Of a stretch of DNA of 64,000 bases, positions 44,760-53,704 are shown piece by piece. Below the pieces are notes generated by a model. That model ran no database searches and was not told the DNA's origin. It saw only the letters and a program-made list of their open reading frames with translations. The stretch is from Bacteroidota bacterium. GTDB lineage: Bacteria > Bacteroidota > Ignavibacteria > Ignavibacteriales > Ignavibacteriaceae. Numbering within the stretch: the stretch's first letter is position 1; every line of letters starts with the position of its first letter. The position numbers were made by a program, and so were the translations under genes. Location: the NCBI GenBank assembly GCA_022564295.1, contig JADFLR010000012.1, positions 1 to 64,000 on the forward strand, read 5' to 3'.

Positions 44760-45548
44760 TTAATACAGATTTATTACTCTATCTCTTCTTTCTCTTGCAG
44801 TAGGATGAGAAGAGATAAAATCGTTTAAGGCATCCCGTTGATCTGCGCCATATTCTTTTTCCAGTTTCTCTAATTTTTCGAAGAACGAAACAGCACCGGA
44901 TTTTTTGTACCCAGCTTTAAGCATCAACATCACACCATTTTCATCAGCTTCAAATTCATCATATTTACTGAAAGGCATTGAATACATACCATAAGCTACC
45001 TGGACAATCTCTCCGAAACTCGGATCAAAGGAAGATGCAAGCACAGCGTATTGCACTCGTTTGATACAATGACGCTTTTCGTTATGAGATATTTCATGAG
45101 CAATTACAAATGCTATTTCGTCTTCATCATCCAAAAAATCGAGGATGCCCGTGTTAATGTACATACTACCGCCCGCAATTGCATAAGCATTTACTTCATC
45201 AGTTCGAATAATCTTATAGTTATAGTTTATCCTAGTTCTTTCAACATATTGTAAAAGATTCTTAAATATTTTTTTGATGTTGAATTTCCTTTCACGGGTA
45301 AAGCGAAGGTCTTGTGAAATTTGTTTGTCCAATTCTTCACCAATTGCGTTTTCTTCCTCGTCAGATAGTGCGGTAATTTCTAAAAGAGTTTCATTGAGGA
45401 TGTTTGCAGTTTTTAATAAATCGTTAACAAGATTTCCATCATCCTGCGCAGTAACTGTTGAAGAGAAAGTTAATATAAACAGCATGAGCAATCCGGAAAT
45501 ATGGACAGCAAAAAACTGCTTAAAGTTATTGGTTGTTATTCTGTTCAT
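44760..45548 (-). CDS. exported M48 family metalloprotease
   Basis: A 262-residue zinc protease with a signal peptide or membrane anchor (SGLLMLFILTFSSTVTAQ). The motif FVIAHEISHNEKRH gives the zinc ligands, EFEADENGVMLML the third, and ISSHPTARERRDRV the C-terminal signature. It resembles the BepA/YfgC and Oma1 group but lacks TPR repeats. GGAGG lies ten bases before the start. The first 23 bases overlap the end of the PP2C phosphatase gene, so the two are coupled. A role in envelope quality control linked to the kinase system is suggested. Confidence 0.85.
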   Translation of the reverse strand: MNRITTNNFKQFFAVHISGLLMLFILTFSSTVTAQDDGNLVNDLLKTANILNETLLEITALSDEEENAIGEELDKQISQDLRFTRERKFNIKKIFKNLLQYVERTRINYNYKIIRTDEVNAYAIAGGSMYINTGILDFLDDEDEIAFVIAHEISHNEKRHCIKRVQYAVLASSFDPSFGEIVQVAYGMYSMPFSKYDEFEADENGVMLMLKAGYKKSGAVSFFEKLEKLEKEYGADQRDALNDFISSHPTARERRDRVINLY

Positions 45549-46560
45549 TATTTGGTGCCTCCACGTTGTTAATTATTAAACTATCTTTATTTACCGAGGA
45601 ATGGTTTACTGAGTCTTTTGTTTTGTTATTAGTTGCAGCATTGATTTCATCATTTCTTTGCAGCCCGTAAGTGGAATCGTTCCCCGTGGTATTAACTTTC
45701 CGTGGCTCCTCTCCAAAACTTATCACTTCAAATTTAATAAGAATTAAAACGATAGCAATAAGTGAAACTAAAAAATTTGGGTATGACAGGGATTTATTAT
45801 TGTTACTCTGTTTTGGAATATTCTCCTTAACATCAACCACTACAATCTGAACAGTAATGTTGTCAGTTCCGCCTCTTTCGTTTGCAAGTTCAACGAGTTT
45901 TCGGGCTGCTTCCTGCGGTGGATTATTTTCTGATAACTGAAATATTTCTTCTTCATCAACGTGAGCAGTTAATCCATCGGAACAAAGGATTAGTTTATCG
46001 TTTACTTGTAATTTTAATGGCTCATAAATTTCCGGCTCCAATTCATCATTTGTTCCAAGAGCTTTTGTAATAACATTTTTCTTTGGATGAATTTTTGCCT
46101 CATCTTCGGTTATTATATTCGAATCAACCATTTGCTGTACAAGCGAGTTGTCCTTTGTTATCTGCCGTATCACTCCGTCTCTTATTTTGTAAATTCTGCT
46201 GTCTCCAAGACTTGTATAAAAAGCTAGCTCATTTTTAACCAAAACCAATACTACTGTCGAACCCATATCAGTAAGTTCAGTTTCTTCTTTTGCTTTGAGA
46301 ATAATTGATGTATTTGCAGCTTCGAGTGATTTATTTATCACTTCAGAAATGTTATAGCGGTCGTTCAGTTTTTCGAAGTAATTACTAATGGTTTCAACAG
46401 CAAGTCTTGATGCAATTTCCCCGCCTTTATGTCCACCCATTCCATCACAAACAAGTAACAGGTTGCCAAAGTTTCCGCTGAAGGAGCCAAAGTAGTCTTC
46501 ATTTATCTCACGTGCTTTACCAACATCGGAGTAATTGCCTATGTTTAATTGTAATTCCAA
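45526..46560 (-). CDS. PP2C-type Ser/Thr phosphatase with C-terminal membrane anchor
   Basis: A 344-residue phosphatase. SDVGKAREINEDYFG starts the domain, VCDGMGGHKGGEIAS has the metal-binding Asp 39, and SLGDSRIY, ILCSDGLT and ERGGTDNITV complete the PP2C set. A membrane helix (about 258-276) and an Asn/Thr-rich outer tail follow, so the catalytic domain faces the cytosol beside the kinase. It should remove phosphate from Thr or Ser residues placed by the kinase encoded at the end of this operon. The FHA gene lies 3 bases upstream. Confidence 0.92.
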   Translation of the reverse strand: MELQLNIGNYSDVGKAREINEDYFGSFSGNFGNLLLVCDGMGGHKGGEIASRLAVETISNYFEKLNDRYNISEVINKSLEAANTSIILKAKEETELTDMGSTVVLVLVKNELAFYTSLGDSRIYKIRDGVIRQITKDNSLVQQMVDSNIITEDEAKIHPKKNVITKALGTNDELEPEIYEPLKLQVNDKLILCSDGLTAHVDEEEIFQLSENNPPQEAARKLVELANERGGTDNITVQIVVVDVKENIPKQSNNNKSLSYPNFLVSLIAIVLILIKFEVISFGEEPRKVNTTGNDSTYGLQRNDEINAATNNKTKDSVNHSSVNKDSLIINNVEAPNNEQNNNQ

Positions 46561-46563
46561 ATT

Positions 46564-47214
46564 TCAAATAATTTTTATGATAAAAGTAACACTTCCAAGT
46601 TTTATTTCGTCGCCGTCTTTAAGTAACGCTCTTTCTTCAATTCGCTTTCCGTTTACAAAAGTACCGTTTGCCGATAGTTCATCCTGCAAAATAAATTTTT
46701 TATCCTTATAAAACAGTAGTGCGTGCTCTTCCGAAATAGTTGAATCGTTTAAAATTATTTTGCAATAATTACTCCTGCCTATTTTTGTTCTTCCCTCATA
46801 CAATTTAAAATCATTTCCGGCGGGGTCAATATCGTAACTAACTAGCCAACCTACTAATTTAATTAAAGAAGAAGAATCTTTAACCGCCTTCTTTTTTTTA
46901 GCAACATTTTCTATTACAGTTTTTTCTGATGAAGCTGGTTGAGTAGTTGGAGATTTTGCATTTGATTGAGGACTCGGAATTTCCGGCTCGGTAATTATTT
47001 TTTCTTGTCTATCTATCACGGTTTTCTTATTGCTGGTTGAGGTTTTTAGCTCTCTTGCTACTTCTGAACCTGGACAGTACGGGCAGTCACTCAAAGATGA
47101 ATCATAATTGTGCCCGTTATTACAGGTTTTAAACTTTTGATTAAGACTGGCGCCACAGTGCTTACAAAACTTTGAACCGGGACTGTTTGTTTTCCCGCAA
47201 GATGAACAATTCAT
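46564..47214 (-). CDS. zinc-ribbon FHA domain protein
   Basis: A 216-residue cytosolic protein. The N terminus has a double zinc ribbon (CSSCGKTN, KFCKHCGASL, and TCNNGHNYDSSLSDCPYC). A low-complexity linker with many Ser/Thr (about 60-105) includes TVID and TVIE sites of the kind FHA domains recognise. The FHA domain (about 135-215) has IGRSNYCKIIL, TISEEHALL and LSANGTFVNGKRI. It is probably a phosphothreonine adaptor that is itself phosphorylated, like GarA/FhaA. It is the first gene of the operon. Confidence 0.85.
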   Translation of the reverse strand: MNCSSCGKTNSPGSKFCKHCGASLNQKFKTCNNGHNYDSSLSDCPYCPGSEVARELKTSTSNKKTVIDRQEKIITEPEIPSPQSNAKSPTTQPASSEKTVIENVAKKKKAVKDSSSLIKLVGWLVSYDIDPAGNDFKLYEGRTKIGRSNYCKIILNDSTISEEHALLFYKDKKFILQDELSANGTFVNGKRIEERALLKDGDEIKLGSVTFIIKII

Positions 47215-47549
47215 TTTCTCATCACTTTTTTCTTAGGTCTGTTCAATTTTACTACTAAGTTAAGAATAATGTTAATTATTGAAAAGTGTTTTTGAGAATG
47301 TTATTAGTTGTTGTTTGCTAATAGGAGTTGAAATCACTTCTTTGTGAATAGAAATAGCCGAAGATTTTGAAATGAGAAAATATTTAAAACTATTCACTCA
47401 TCCCGGTAAAGAGAGTTATCTGTTAAGTAATTTGGGATGAGCAAATAGTGATGAATTATAGTGGGCACAACTATAATTCAGTCGGGGAAGAAATCCCTGC
47501 TGCTTATTATTTGAGAAGCAGCAGATCATGAAGAATATCCTTTTAATTT
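47215..47549. other. intergenic region upstream of the phosphorylation operon
   Basis: The right part (47389-47524) carries the hairpin cluster listed separately. The left part must hold the promoter of the FHA operon, but I could not fix boxes with confidence. There is no protein gene. Confidence 0.5.
47389..47524. ncRNA. three consecutive perfect or near-perfect hairpins
   Basis: Hairpin 1 (47389-47449): ACTATT-CA-CTCATCCC against GGGATGAG-CA-AATAGT, 14 pairs with a 2x2 internal loop. Hairpin 2 (47452-47480): TGAATTATAGT against ACTATAATTCA, 11 perfect pairs with loop GGGCACA. Hairpin 3 (47497-47524): CTGCTGCTT against AAGCAGCAG, 9 perfect pairs. They lie between the 88-residue gene and the FHA operon, both leftward. 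None has a T-run on either strand, so simple terminators are not the best reading. The set looks like a structured leader or a separate RNA; strand unknown. Confidence 0.5.
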
Positions 47550-47816
47550 TTATACAGTGGCTTGCTTGGGAGGATTATGCACTATTTTTCTAATCGTATC
47601 GAATTGTAAGTAAGGATACTCGTCTCTTAAAGAATCAATTGCATCTCCGGTTCTTATTTTTTGCGCACGCAGAGCTTTAAACTTCACCCTTATTCTGTAA
47701 TCTCTTACTGCTCTTTCGTGAATTAAGCCCCTGCTGTTTAGCATATCGAAAATATCATCGCTGATAATATCCGATATTGGATTGTTCAGTGTTTTGATAG
47801 CTGCTAATTCACTCAT
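47550..47816 (-). CDS. small protein, possible helix-turn-helix
   Basis: An 88-residue basic, mostly helical protein. The last third (AIDSLRDEYPYLQFDTIRKIV) looks like a helix-turn-helix in which the second helix would recognise DNA. AAAGGACA lies about eight bases before the start, so translation is credible. No named family is recognised. It stands alone next to the hairpin cluster, and could regulate the neighbouring operon, but that is speculation. Confidence 0.6.
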   Translation of the reverse strand: MSELAAIKTLNNPISDIISDDIFDMLNSRGLIHERAVRDYRIRVKFKALRAQKIRTGDAIDSLRDEYPYLQFDTIRKIVHNPPKQATV

Positions 47817-47937
47817 TATATTGTCCTTTCATTTTGTAAGGAAGTTTGAATTTAATTCTTTGCTAGATGTAAATTACTTTGCTCTCAATAATACTCTTTG
47901 TTTCTGTGTTAAAACTAATAAATATCTGTGCGCACAC

Positions 47938-47957
47938 AACCGCACAAGTATGCGGTT
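47938..47957. terminator. hairpin downstream of the NarL-type regulator gene
   Basis: AACCGCA (47938-47944) and TGCGGTT (47951-47957) form a perfect 7-bp stem with a 6-base loop, about 60 bases after the stop of the minus-strand regulator gene. The minus-strand T-run is poor (TTGTGTG), so terminator status is only moderately likely. Confidence 0.35.
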
Positions 47958-48018
47958 TTGATAAAAAGATGCAGTAAAATGATCTAATTTTGAGGTTATT
48001 ATGCAGGTGGAATGTTGG

Positions 48019-48657
48019 TCAGATAATTTTTTTACGAATCGCTTTCGCTACAGCTTCCGAGCGGGAATGTACGTGAAGCTTTTTATAAATATTACGTATG
48101 TGATGACGTACGGTATCAACACTTATAAATAGTTCATTAGCTATTTCCTTATAGTTATTACCATCGGCTAATGAATTTAAAACTTCTTTCTCGCGGGAAC
48201 TTAGATTGTAACCGGAATCATCCTGAAGTGATGCAGCACTTTTTTTAAAGGCATTAATAACTTCCCGCGCAATTCTTGAACTCATGGGAGAACCGCCGTC
48301 GTTTACTTCTTTAATTGCTTCAAGCAGTCTTGATGGGGGTGTTTTCTTCACAAGATAACCGCAAGCGCCGGCGCAAAGCGCATCAAACACCTTATCACTT
48401 TCTTCATAAATAGTTAACATTAAAACATTAAGCCCCGGTATGGTTTCAGTTGCAATCTTCACACCTTCTATTCCGTTCATTCCCGGCAGTGCAATATCCA
48501 TTAATACAACATCGGGGTCAATTTTTTCAAGCTCTGATAAAAAAGATTCACAATCAATGTAATCGCCGATACATTTATAACCAGTTGTTCCATTAATAAG
48601 CGCTGCTAGTCCTTGCCGGATAGTGTGATTGTCTTCTACAATTGCAACGTTTATCAT
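48019..48657 (-). CDS. NarL/FixJ-family response regulator
   Basis: A 212-residue regulator. The receiver has Asp 54 in VVLMDIALPGMNG and the Lys in GYLVKKTPP. The LuxR HTH is at about 145-205 (LSSREKEVLNSLADGNNYKEIANELFISVDTVRHHIRNIYKKL). It is encoded ten bases after the beta-propeller kinase, which must be its partner. Ligand binding by the outer propeller domain would thus control transcription. Confidence 0.96.
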   Translation of the reverse strand: MINVAIVEDNHTIRQGLAALINGTTGYKCIGDYIDCESFLSELEKIDPDVVLMDIALPGMNGIEGVKIATETIPGLNVLMLTIYEESDKVFDALCAGACGYLVKKTPPSRLLEAIKEVNDGGSPMSSRIAREVINAFKKSAASLQDDSGYNLSSREKEVLNSLADGNNYKEIANELFISVDTVRHHIRNIYKKLHVHSRSEAVAKAIRKKII

Positions 48658-48667
48658 TGTTATCTTT

Positions 48668-51600
48668 CTATCTGTTCAACAAAGATTTTAATTTATTAAA
48701 TCTGCCAATTTTCCCGATAAAAGTAATTACGGTTCCTGTATTTTGTGATGAATACCATTTCATTCTGCCGCCAATTTTTTTTGCTCTCGATTCCATATTT
48801 CGCAATCCATTTCCATGACTCATGTTTTTTTGATCGAAGCCGCTGCCGTCATCGCTTAAAATCATTTCTATTACATCACCTCTAATATTTGCTTCGAGTA
48901 TTATCTTACTACATTTGCTGTGTTTTATCGAATTATTAATCCCTTCTTTAAATATAAGTAGAAGATTTTGCTTGTAATCCATTGGCAGTTTAATATCATT
49001 GGTTCTATCTATATTCTTTACTTTAAAAGAAATCCCGACGGAATTCAAAAAATCATTATACGAATCTTTAAGCTTTATTATTAAATCGTAAAGTGAATCT
49101 CTTTCAGGATTAACAACAAAAACAATATCACTCATCGTATCAATAAGCTGCCTTGCAATTTCACTAATGTTTTTCAGTTCTTTAGGTTTACCCGCACCGT
49201 TCGATTTTTGTACTGCAACCTCACTTAAAATTGAAATCTCCGTTAAACTTGCTCCAACGTTATCATGCAAATCAGCAGCAAGTTTTGTTTTTAGTTTTTC
49301 TATTGCTAGTTGATGTTTTATTCTGTTTGTACTGAGATAATAAAGTATCGTTCCTAAAAGTAACGCCATTAATGTAGTAAACCACCATGTTAACCAAAAA
49401 GGAGGAGTGATCGTTAGTTTAATTGATGTTCCGCTTTTATTCCATAAGCCTTCTGAGTTTGTACCGGTAACATGAAAAATATATTCTCCGGCAGAAAGGT
49501 TAATGTAGTTAGCTACTCTATGTTCTGCATCAACATATTTCCATTTATCATCAAGTCCTTCCAACATAAATGCATATTGGTTATTTTTTGGGTTAGAGAA
49601 ATCTAGTGCAGAAAACTCAAATGAGATAAAGTTTTCATCGTACGATAAAATAATCTCGATTGCTTCGCCTTTTAGTTGGCTGGTTAGTACATTTATCGCT
49701 GTAATTACAATTGGAGGTACAAACATATTTGTACTTATACTGTCGGGATAAAAATAATTTAATCCGTTTATACCACCGAAGAACATTTGTCCATCCTTGC
49801 TTTTAAAATAAGAGCCGCCGTTAAACTCTAAACTTTGCAAACCATCTTCAATATCGAAATGAGTAAATTTTTCGTTTAGAAGATCAAATTTAAAAATTCC
49901 GTTGTTGGTACTCAGCCACAGGTTATTAGAATTATCTTCAAGAATACCATAAACAACACTACTCATTAAACCGTGTTTTTGAGAGTAACTTGTAAATTTT
50001 TTGGTTTCCCGATTAAATTTATTTAAACCTCCGCCTGATGTACCAATCCACATTGTTTTTTTCGAATCTTCATAAATTACTAAAACTTTATCATCACTTA
50101 ATGTATTAGGATTTATCGGATCATTTTTATAATTGATAAAACTTTCCTCTGCCATATTCATTTTGTTTAAGCCGCCGCCATAGGTACCTATCCAAAGTTC
50201 ACCATTGCTATCCTTAAAAATATCATATATTCTGTTATCGGAAATAGAATTTATTATGGAAGGATCATTTTTATAAACAGTAACTTCAGGAGCACTTACA
50301 TTAGAATTTATTTCGAATGAAAGTTTATTCAACCCTCCGCCGAATACCGCAACCCATATCACAGAATCCGATTCAATAAAAATATCCTGAATTTGATTAC
50401 CTGAAATAGAATTTGGGTTTTCAGGATTGTTAAAATAACGTGTAAATTTTGCGGTGCCGGGATTAAATTTATTAATACCTCCGTTGTATGTCCCGATCCA
50501 TAAATTCCCGAAATGGTCTTTTCTTATCACTCTAACGTGATCGTCACTTAAACTGTTAGAATTTTCCTGATCACGCATATAAGCTTTAAAACTATCGCTT
50601 CTTAAATTGTATAGATTTATACCGCCGCGGTAAGTTCCTATCCACAGTCTTTCTTTTTCATCTTTTAGGATTGACCAAACCACCTTGTCATTTAAACTAT
50701 TAGGATTACCGGGCTGCTTAGTTATTATATTAAACTTTGATCTGTTCTCCTTTACTTTTGTTACTCCTTCTCCAAGATGCGAACCAACCCATAATATTCC
50801 CGATCTATCTACAGCAAGTGAAAGTATATCATTATCGGGAAGCGTTTGGGGATCAAAAGGATCATTTGAAAAGTGAATAAAATTTTCAGTGTTCTTTTCG
50901 AAACGATCAAGTCCGCCCCCGAATGTGCCTATCCATAAGTATCCTAAGTTATCCTGTACTACGTCCATAACTGTGTTATTACAAAGGCTGTTAGTAGTAG
51001 TAGTAATATTTTTGTATGTGATGAATTTTGCTTCTTCGCTTGCTATCTTTTGCTGCTTACTGTCAAATCGGTTCAGACCGCCGTCAAAAGTTCCAACCCA
51101 AAGAGTTTTTTCATCGTCTTCAAAAAGAGATATTATTCTATTATCACTAAGCGAAGTTTGTCTTCCCGGAGAGTATTGATAATTTGTAAACGAAAACATT
51201 TCTTCGTTTGGGTTGTAATTAACTATCAGTTTATTTAATCCACCACCGAAAGTTCCAATCCAGATTATTCCATTTCTATCGACTAAAATTTTTGTGGTTC
51301 GGTTGGAACTTACGCTGCTAATATTGCCCTGGGCATGATAAATATGTTCAGCATTCATGTTTTTCAAATCGAATCTCAATATGCCGTTGCCCCAGGTAGT
51401 TATCCATAAATAACCGTGTTGATCTTCAGCAATAGAAGTAATTGAAATGTTCATGTTTCTAGAAAAAGCAAGAGGATACTCGTAGTAACCACCGGGAGGA
51501 GTAAGTTCTGTTTCCAAATAATCCTTGATAAAATAACGATCGAAAGTTTCGGTGTTACGATTGAACTTATTAAGATAACCATTTACAGTTCCAACCCATA

Positions 51601-51883
51601 TTTGATTTTTACTGTCTTCAAAAATGCAGGTTATAACATTATCGGAAATTGTTGTAGAATCGTTCGGGTTATTTGAATAAATAGTAAAATCATAACCATC
51701 GTACTTATTTAGTCCATCAATTGTTCCAAACCACATATATCCACGGCTATCCTGAAGTGTAGCAAATACAGAGCTTTGCGAAAGCCCGTCATCAACGGTG
51801 AGTTGCTGAAATATATATTCCTGGGCAGGTGTTACATATGTTAACGCTATTATTAATAACAGTGCTTTTAATAAATGCATCAT
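48668..51883 (-). CDS. beta-propeller (Reg_prop) histidine kinase
   Basis: A 1071-residue membrane sensor kinase. After a signal peptide (ALLLIIALTYVTPAQ), about a dozen Reg_prop repeats with the WIGTxGGGLNKF pattern (residues ~30-690) form two periplasmic propellers. The Y_Y_Y domain follows (about 700-815). A membrane helix near 830-850 leads to the HisKA_3 region with AADLHDNVGASLTEIS (phospho-His) and a HATPase with NNSIKHS and LSDDGSGFDQ. It is the same plan as the hybrid sensors of Bacteroidota glycan-use loci, but here the regulator is a separate gene. No SusCD pair is near, so the ligand is unknown. Confidence 0.95.
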   Translation of the reverse strand: MMHLLKALLLIIALTYVTPAQEYIFQQLTVDDGLSQSSVFATLQDSRGYMWFGTIDGLNKYDGYDFTIYSNNPNDSTTISDNVITCIFEDSKNQIWVGTVNGYLNKFNRNTETFDRYFIKDYLETELTPPGGYYEYPLAFSRNMNISITSIAEDQHGYLWITTWGNGILRFDLKNMNAEHIYHAQGNISSVSSNRTTKILVDRNGIIWIGTFGGGLNKLIVNYNPNEEMFSFTNYQYSPGRQTSLSDNRIISLFEDDEKTLWVGTFDGGLNRFDSKQQKIASEEAKFITYKNITTTTNSLCNNTVMDVVQDNLGYLWIGTFGGGLDRFEKNTENFIHFSNDPFDPQTLPDNDILSLAVDRSGILWVGSHLGEGVTKVKENRSKFNIITKQPGNPNSLNDKVVWSILKDEKERLWIGTYRGGINLYNLRSDSFKAYMRDQENSNSLSDDHVRVIRKDHFGNLWIGTYNGGINKFNPGTAKFTRYFNNPENPNSISGNQIQDIFIESDSVIWVAVFGGGLNKLSFEINSNVSAPEVTVYKNDPSIINSISDNRIYDIFKDSNGELWIGTYGGGLNKMNMAEESFINYKNDPINPNTLSDDKVLVIYEDSKKTMWIGTSGGGLNKFNRETKKFTSYSQKHGLMSSVVYGILEDNSNNLWLSTNNGIFKFDLLNEKFTHFDIEDGLQSLEFNGGSYFKSKDGQMFFGGINGLNYFYPDSISTNMFVPPIVITAINVLTSQLKGEAIEIILSYDENFISFEFSALDFSNPKNNQYAFMLEGLDDKWKYVDAEHRVANYINLSAGEYIFHVTGTNSEGLWNKSGTSIKLTITPPFWLTWWFTTLMALLLGTILYYLSTNRIKHQLAIEKLKTKLAADLHDNVGASLTEISILSEVAVQKSNGAGKPKELKNISEIARQLIDTMSDIVFVVNPERDSLYDLIIKLKDSYNDFLNSVGISFKVKNIDRTNDIKLPMDYKQNLLLIFKEGINNSIKHSKCSKIILEANIRGDVIEMILSDDGSGFDQKNMSHGNGLRNMESRAKKIGGRMKWYSSQNTGTVITFIGKIGRFNKLKSLLNR

Positions 51884-52107
51884 AATTAAGATTGTGTTTT
51901 GTGCCAGAACCGCGCTAAATAATTAAGTTATTCATTTACAAAATTATTATACGATAAAATAAAGTTTTAATCCACACTATATAATTATCATCAGGAAAGA
52001 CAAATGATCCTTGCCGAACATGATGCAATCGGAAATTTAGGAAGTTGGAGAGATTACGATTCAATCAATCACCGATTCCAATTTTTTTTAATTGTAATCC
52101 CGATGGC

Positions 52108-53544
52108 TTAAGCAGTAATAATTTTATTACTATTTTCATTTTGCAAATAAATATAATGCCCCTTCCAAATCACTCCCTTCAATTCAAGTAAAAACAGGAT
52201 AAGAATTGGAAGATGCTCGATATAAATAATATAATCCGAAAGATAATTTAACTGGTACAGGGGCAGTAGTAATGGATAAAGAAGTAAAGATGCTTTCGGT
52301 CTTACGGCAAGTAAAGGAACCATCCACGTATAATACCAGGGGAATTGAGTCGGGCTTATTAAATATAGCACCGCAACTATCAGCAATGCTTTATAGAAGA
52401 ATTGTAATTTATCCTGATGAGTTTTTCTTAAAATTATTGCACCGATAAACAGGTAAATAATAAATATTCCCCATCGGCTTATGCACGATAAACAACCGAC
52501 ACTTATATGCAGAAATGAAATTGTTTCCTGTATAAACCACTGAATCATAGTATAAATAGCAGCATTATTTATCCACTCGCCTGCATATTTAATAAAACCA
52601 AGTGTGTTGTCTAATCTGCTTAATAATACGGGAATAAATAAAACGAAAACCAATCCTGCAAATACACTGATAAATTTTAGCAGCAGTTTTTTATTTTGCC
52701 AAAAGTTTCTTAATAATAATGGAAGTAAAACAACAGGCCACAACTTAAATCCTACTGCGAATGCCAAAACAACTATCGCAAACCATGTTTTGTTTTTGAT
52801 TGAAAGATAAAGAGATAAACTTACAAACAACAGAGCAAGTAAATCCATATGAGCGGCGTTAAAAAACTCATGTATAACAATTGGATTAAGCCAGTAAAAC
52901 ACAATAAACAACAGCGGCAGTTTTAACTCTTTAAGAGTTTTAAATAAAACTAAAAGCAAAATAATATCAAACAAAAGCAGTAATACCTTCCATGCCCACA
53001 ACTCCCACGGCGAAATGAAGTAAGCTGCTGCAAACACAATCTGTGAAAGTATTGGGTAAATCGTTCTGATGTGCGGATGATTAATGTTCTTTACTGTCTG
53101 TCCTGATTCATTAGCTAAATCACGAAGTTCTTCCGGAACATCGCCGTTAGTAACATCCATTGTAGCTTTCGGACTGTAAACATACGGATTGTAACCATGC
53201 GCTGTAACTGCACCATCCCATAAATATCTGTAATAATCATCTTCTAAAACCGGTTGCGAGGGGATAAGTATTATTCTGCTAACTAATCCAACCACAATTA
53301 TTAGCCCTAACCAAAGAATGTTGTTTTTTATTCTTTTAATATTAAAAACGGCAATGAAAAAGTATAACCCGACTATCATCCTGAAAGAAACATAGGGAAC
53401 GATATCTTCGGTATGCGGCTTTATGCCTAAAGTAAGTTCAGGTGATTTTATTAAAATATAGATTGCATAAGCAATCAAAAGGATAAAGAAAACTATCCAA
53501 ACAGTATTGAAATAATTATATTTTGAATTTTTGATATTAACCAA
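52108..53544 (-). CDS. multi-spanning GT-C type glycosyltransferase
   Basis: A 478-residue protein with about twelve membrane helices. The first outer loop has the GT-C acidic motif VLEDDYYRYLWDGAVTAHGYNPY, as in polyprenol-phosphate-dependent mannosyl/arabinosyl-type transferases. Other helices include GLVSRIILIPSQP and LLFIVFYWLNPIVIHEFF. It should use a lipid-linked sugar donor on the outer face of the membrane. It is divergent from the radical SAM gene at 53705 and starts a region of sugar genes. Confidence 0.75.
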   Translation of the reverse strand: MVNIKNSKYNYFNTVWIVFFILLIAYAIYILIKSPELTLGIKPHTEDIVPYVSFRMIVGLYFFIAVFNIKRIKNNILWLGLIIVVGLVSRIILIPSQPVLEDDYYRYLWDGAVTAHGYNPYVYSPKATMDVTNGDVPEELRDLANESGQTVKNINHPHIRTIYPILSQIVFAAAYFISPWELWAWKVLLLLFDIILLLVLFKTLKELKLPLLFIVFYWLNPIVIHEFFNAAHMDLLALLFVSLSLYLSIKNKTWFAIVVLAFAVGFKLWPVVLLPLLLRNFWQNKKLLLKFISVFAGLVFVLFIPVLLSRLDNTLGFIKYAGEWINNAAIYTMIQWFIQETISFLHISVGCLSCISRWGIFIIYLFIGAIILRKTHQDKLQFFYKALLIVAVLYLISPTQFPWYYTWMVPLLAVRPKASLLLYPLLLPLYQLNYLSDYIIYIEHLPILILFLLELKGVIWKGHYIYLQNENSNKIITA

Positions 53545-53704
53545 GGATTGTTTGTTTTTGTAAATGCATTTTTGCTAACTTTTATAATAAAATGATTGCA
53601 AATTATAAACACCAATCATCTGAAGTAATTTTGTTATCTTAGAAGCAATATAATTTCTACCATCTTAAAAAAGAAAAATAATTACTATTTAAATATAAAA
53701 ACGA

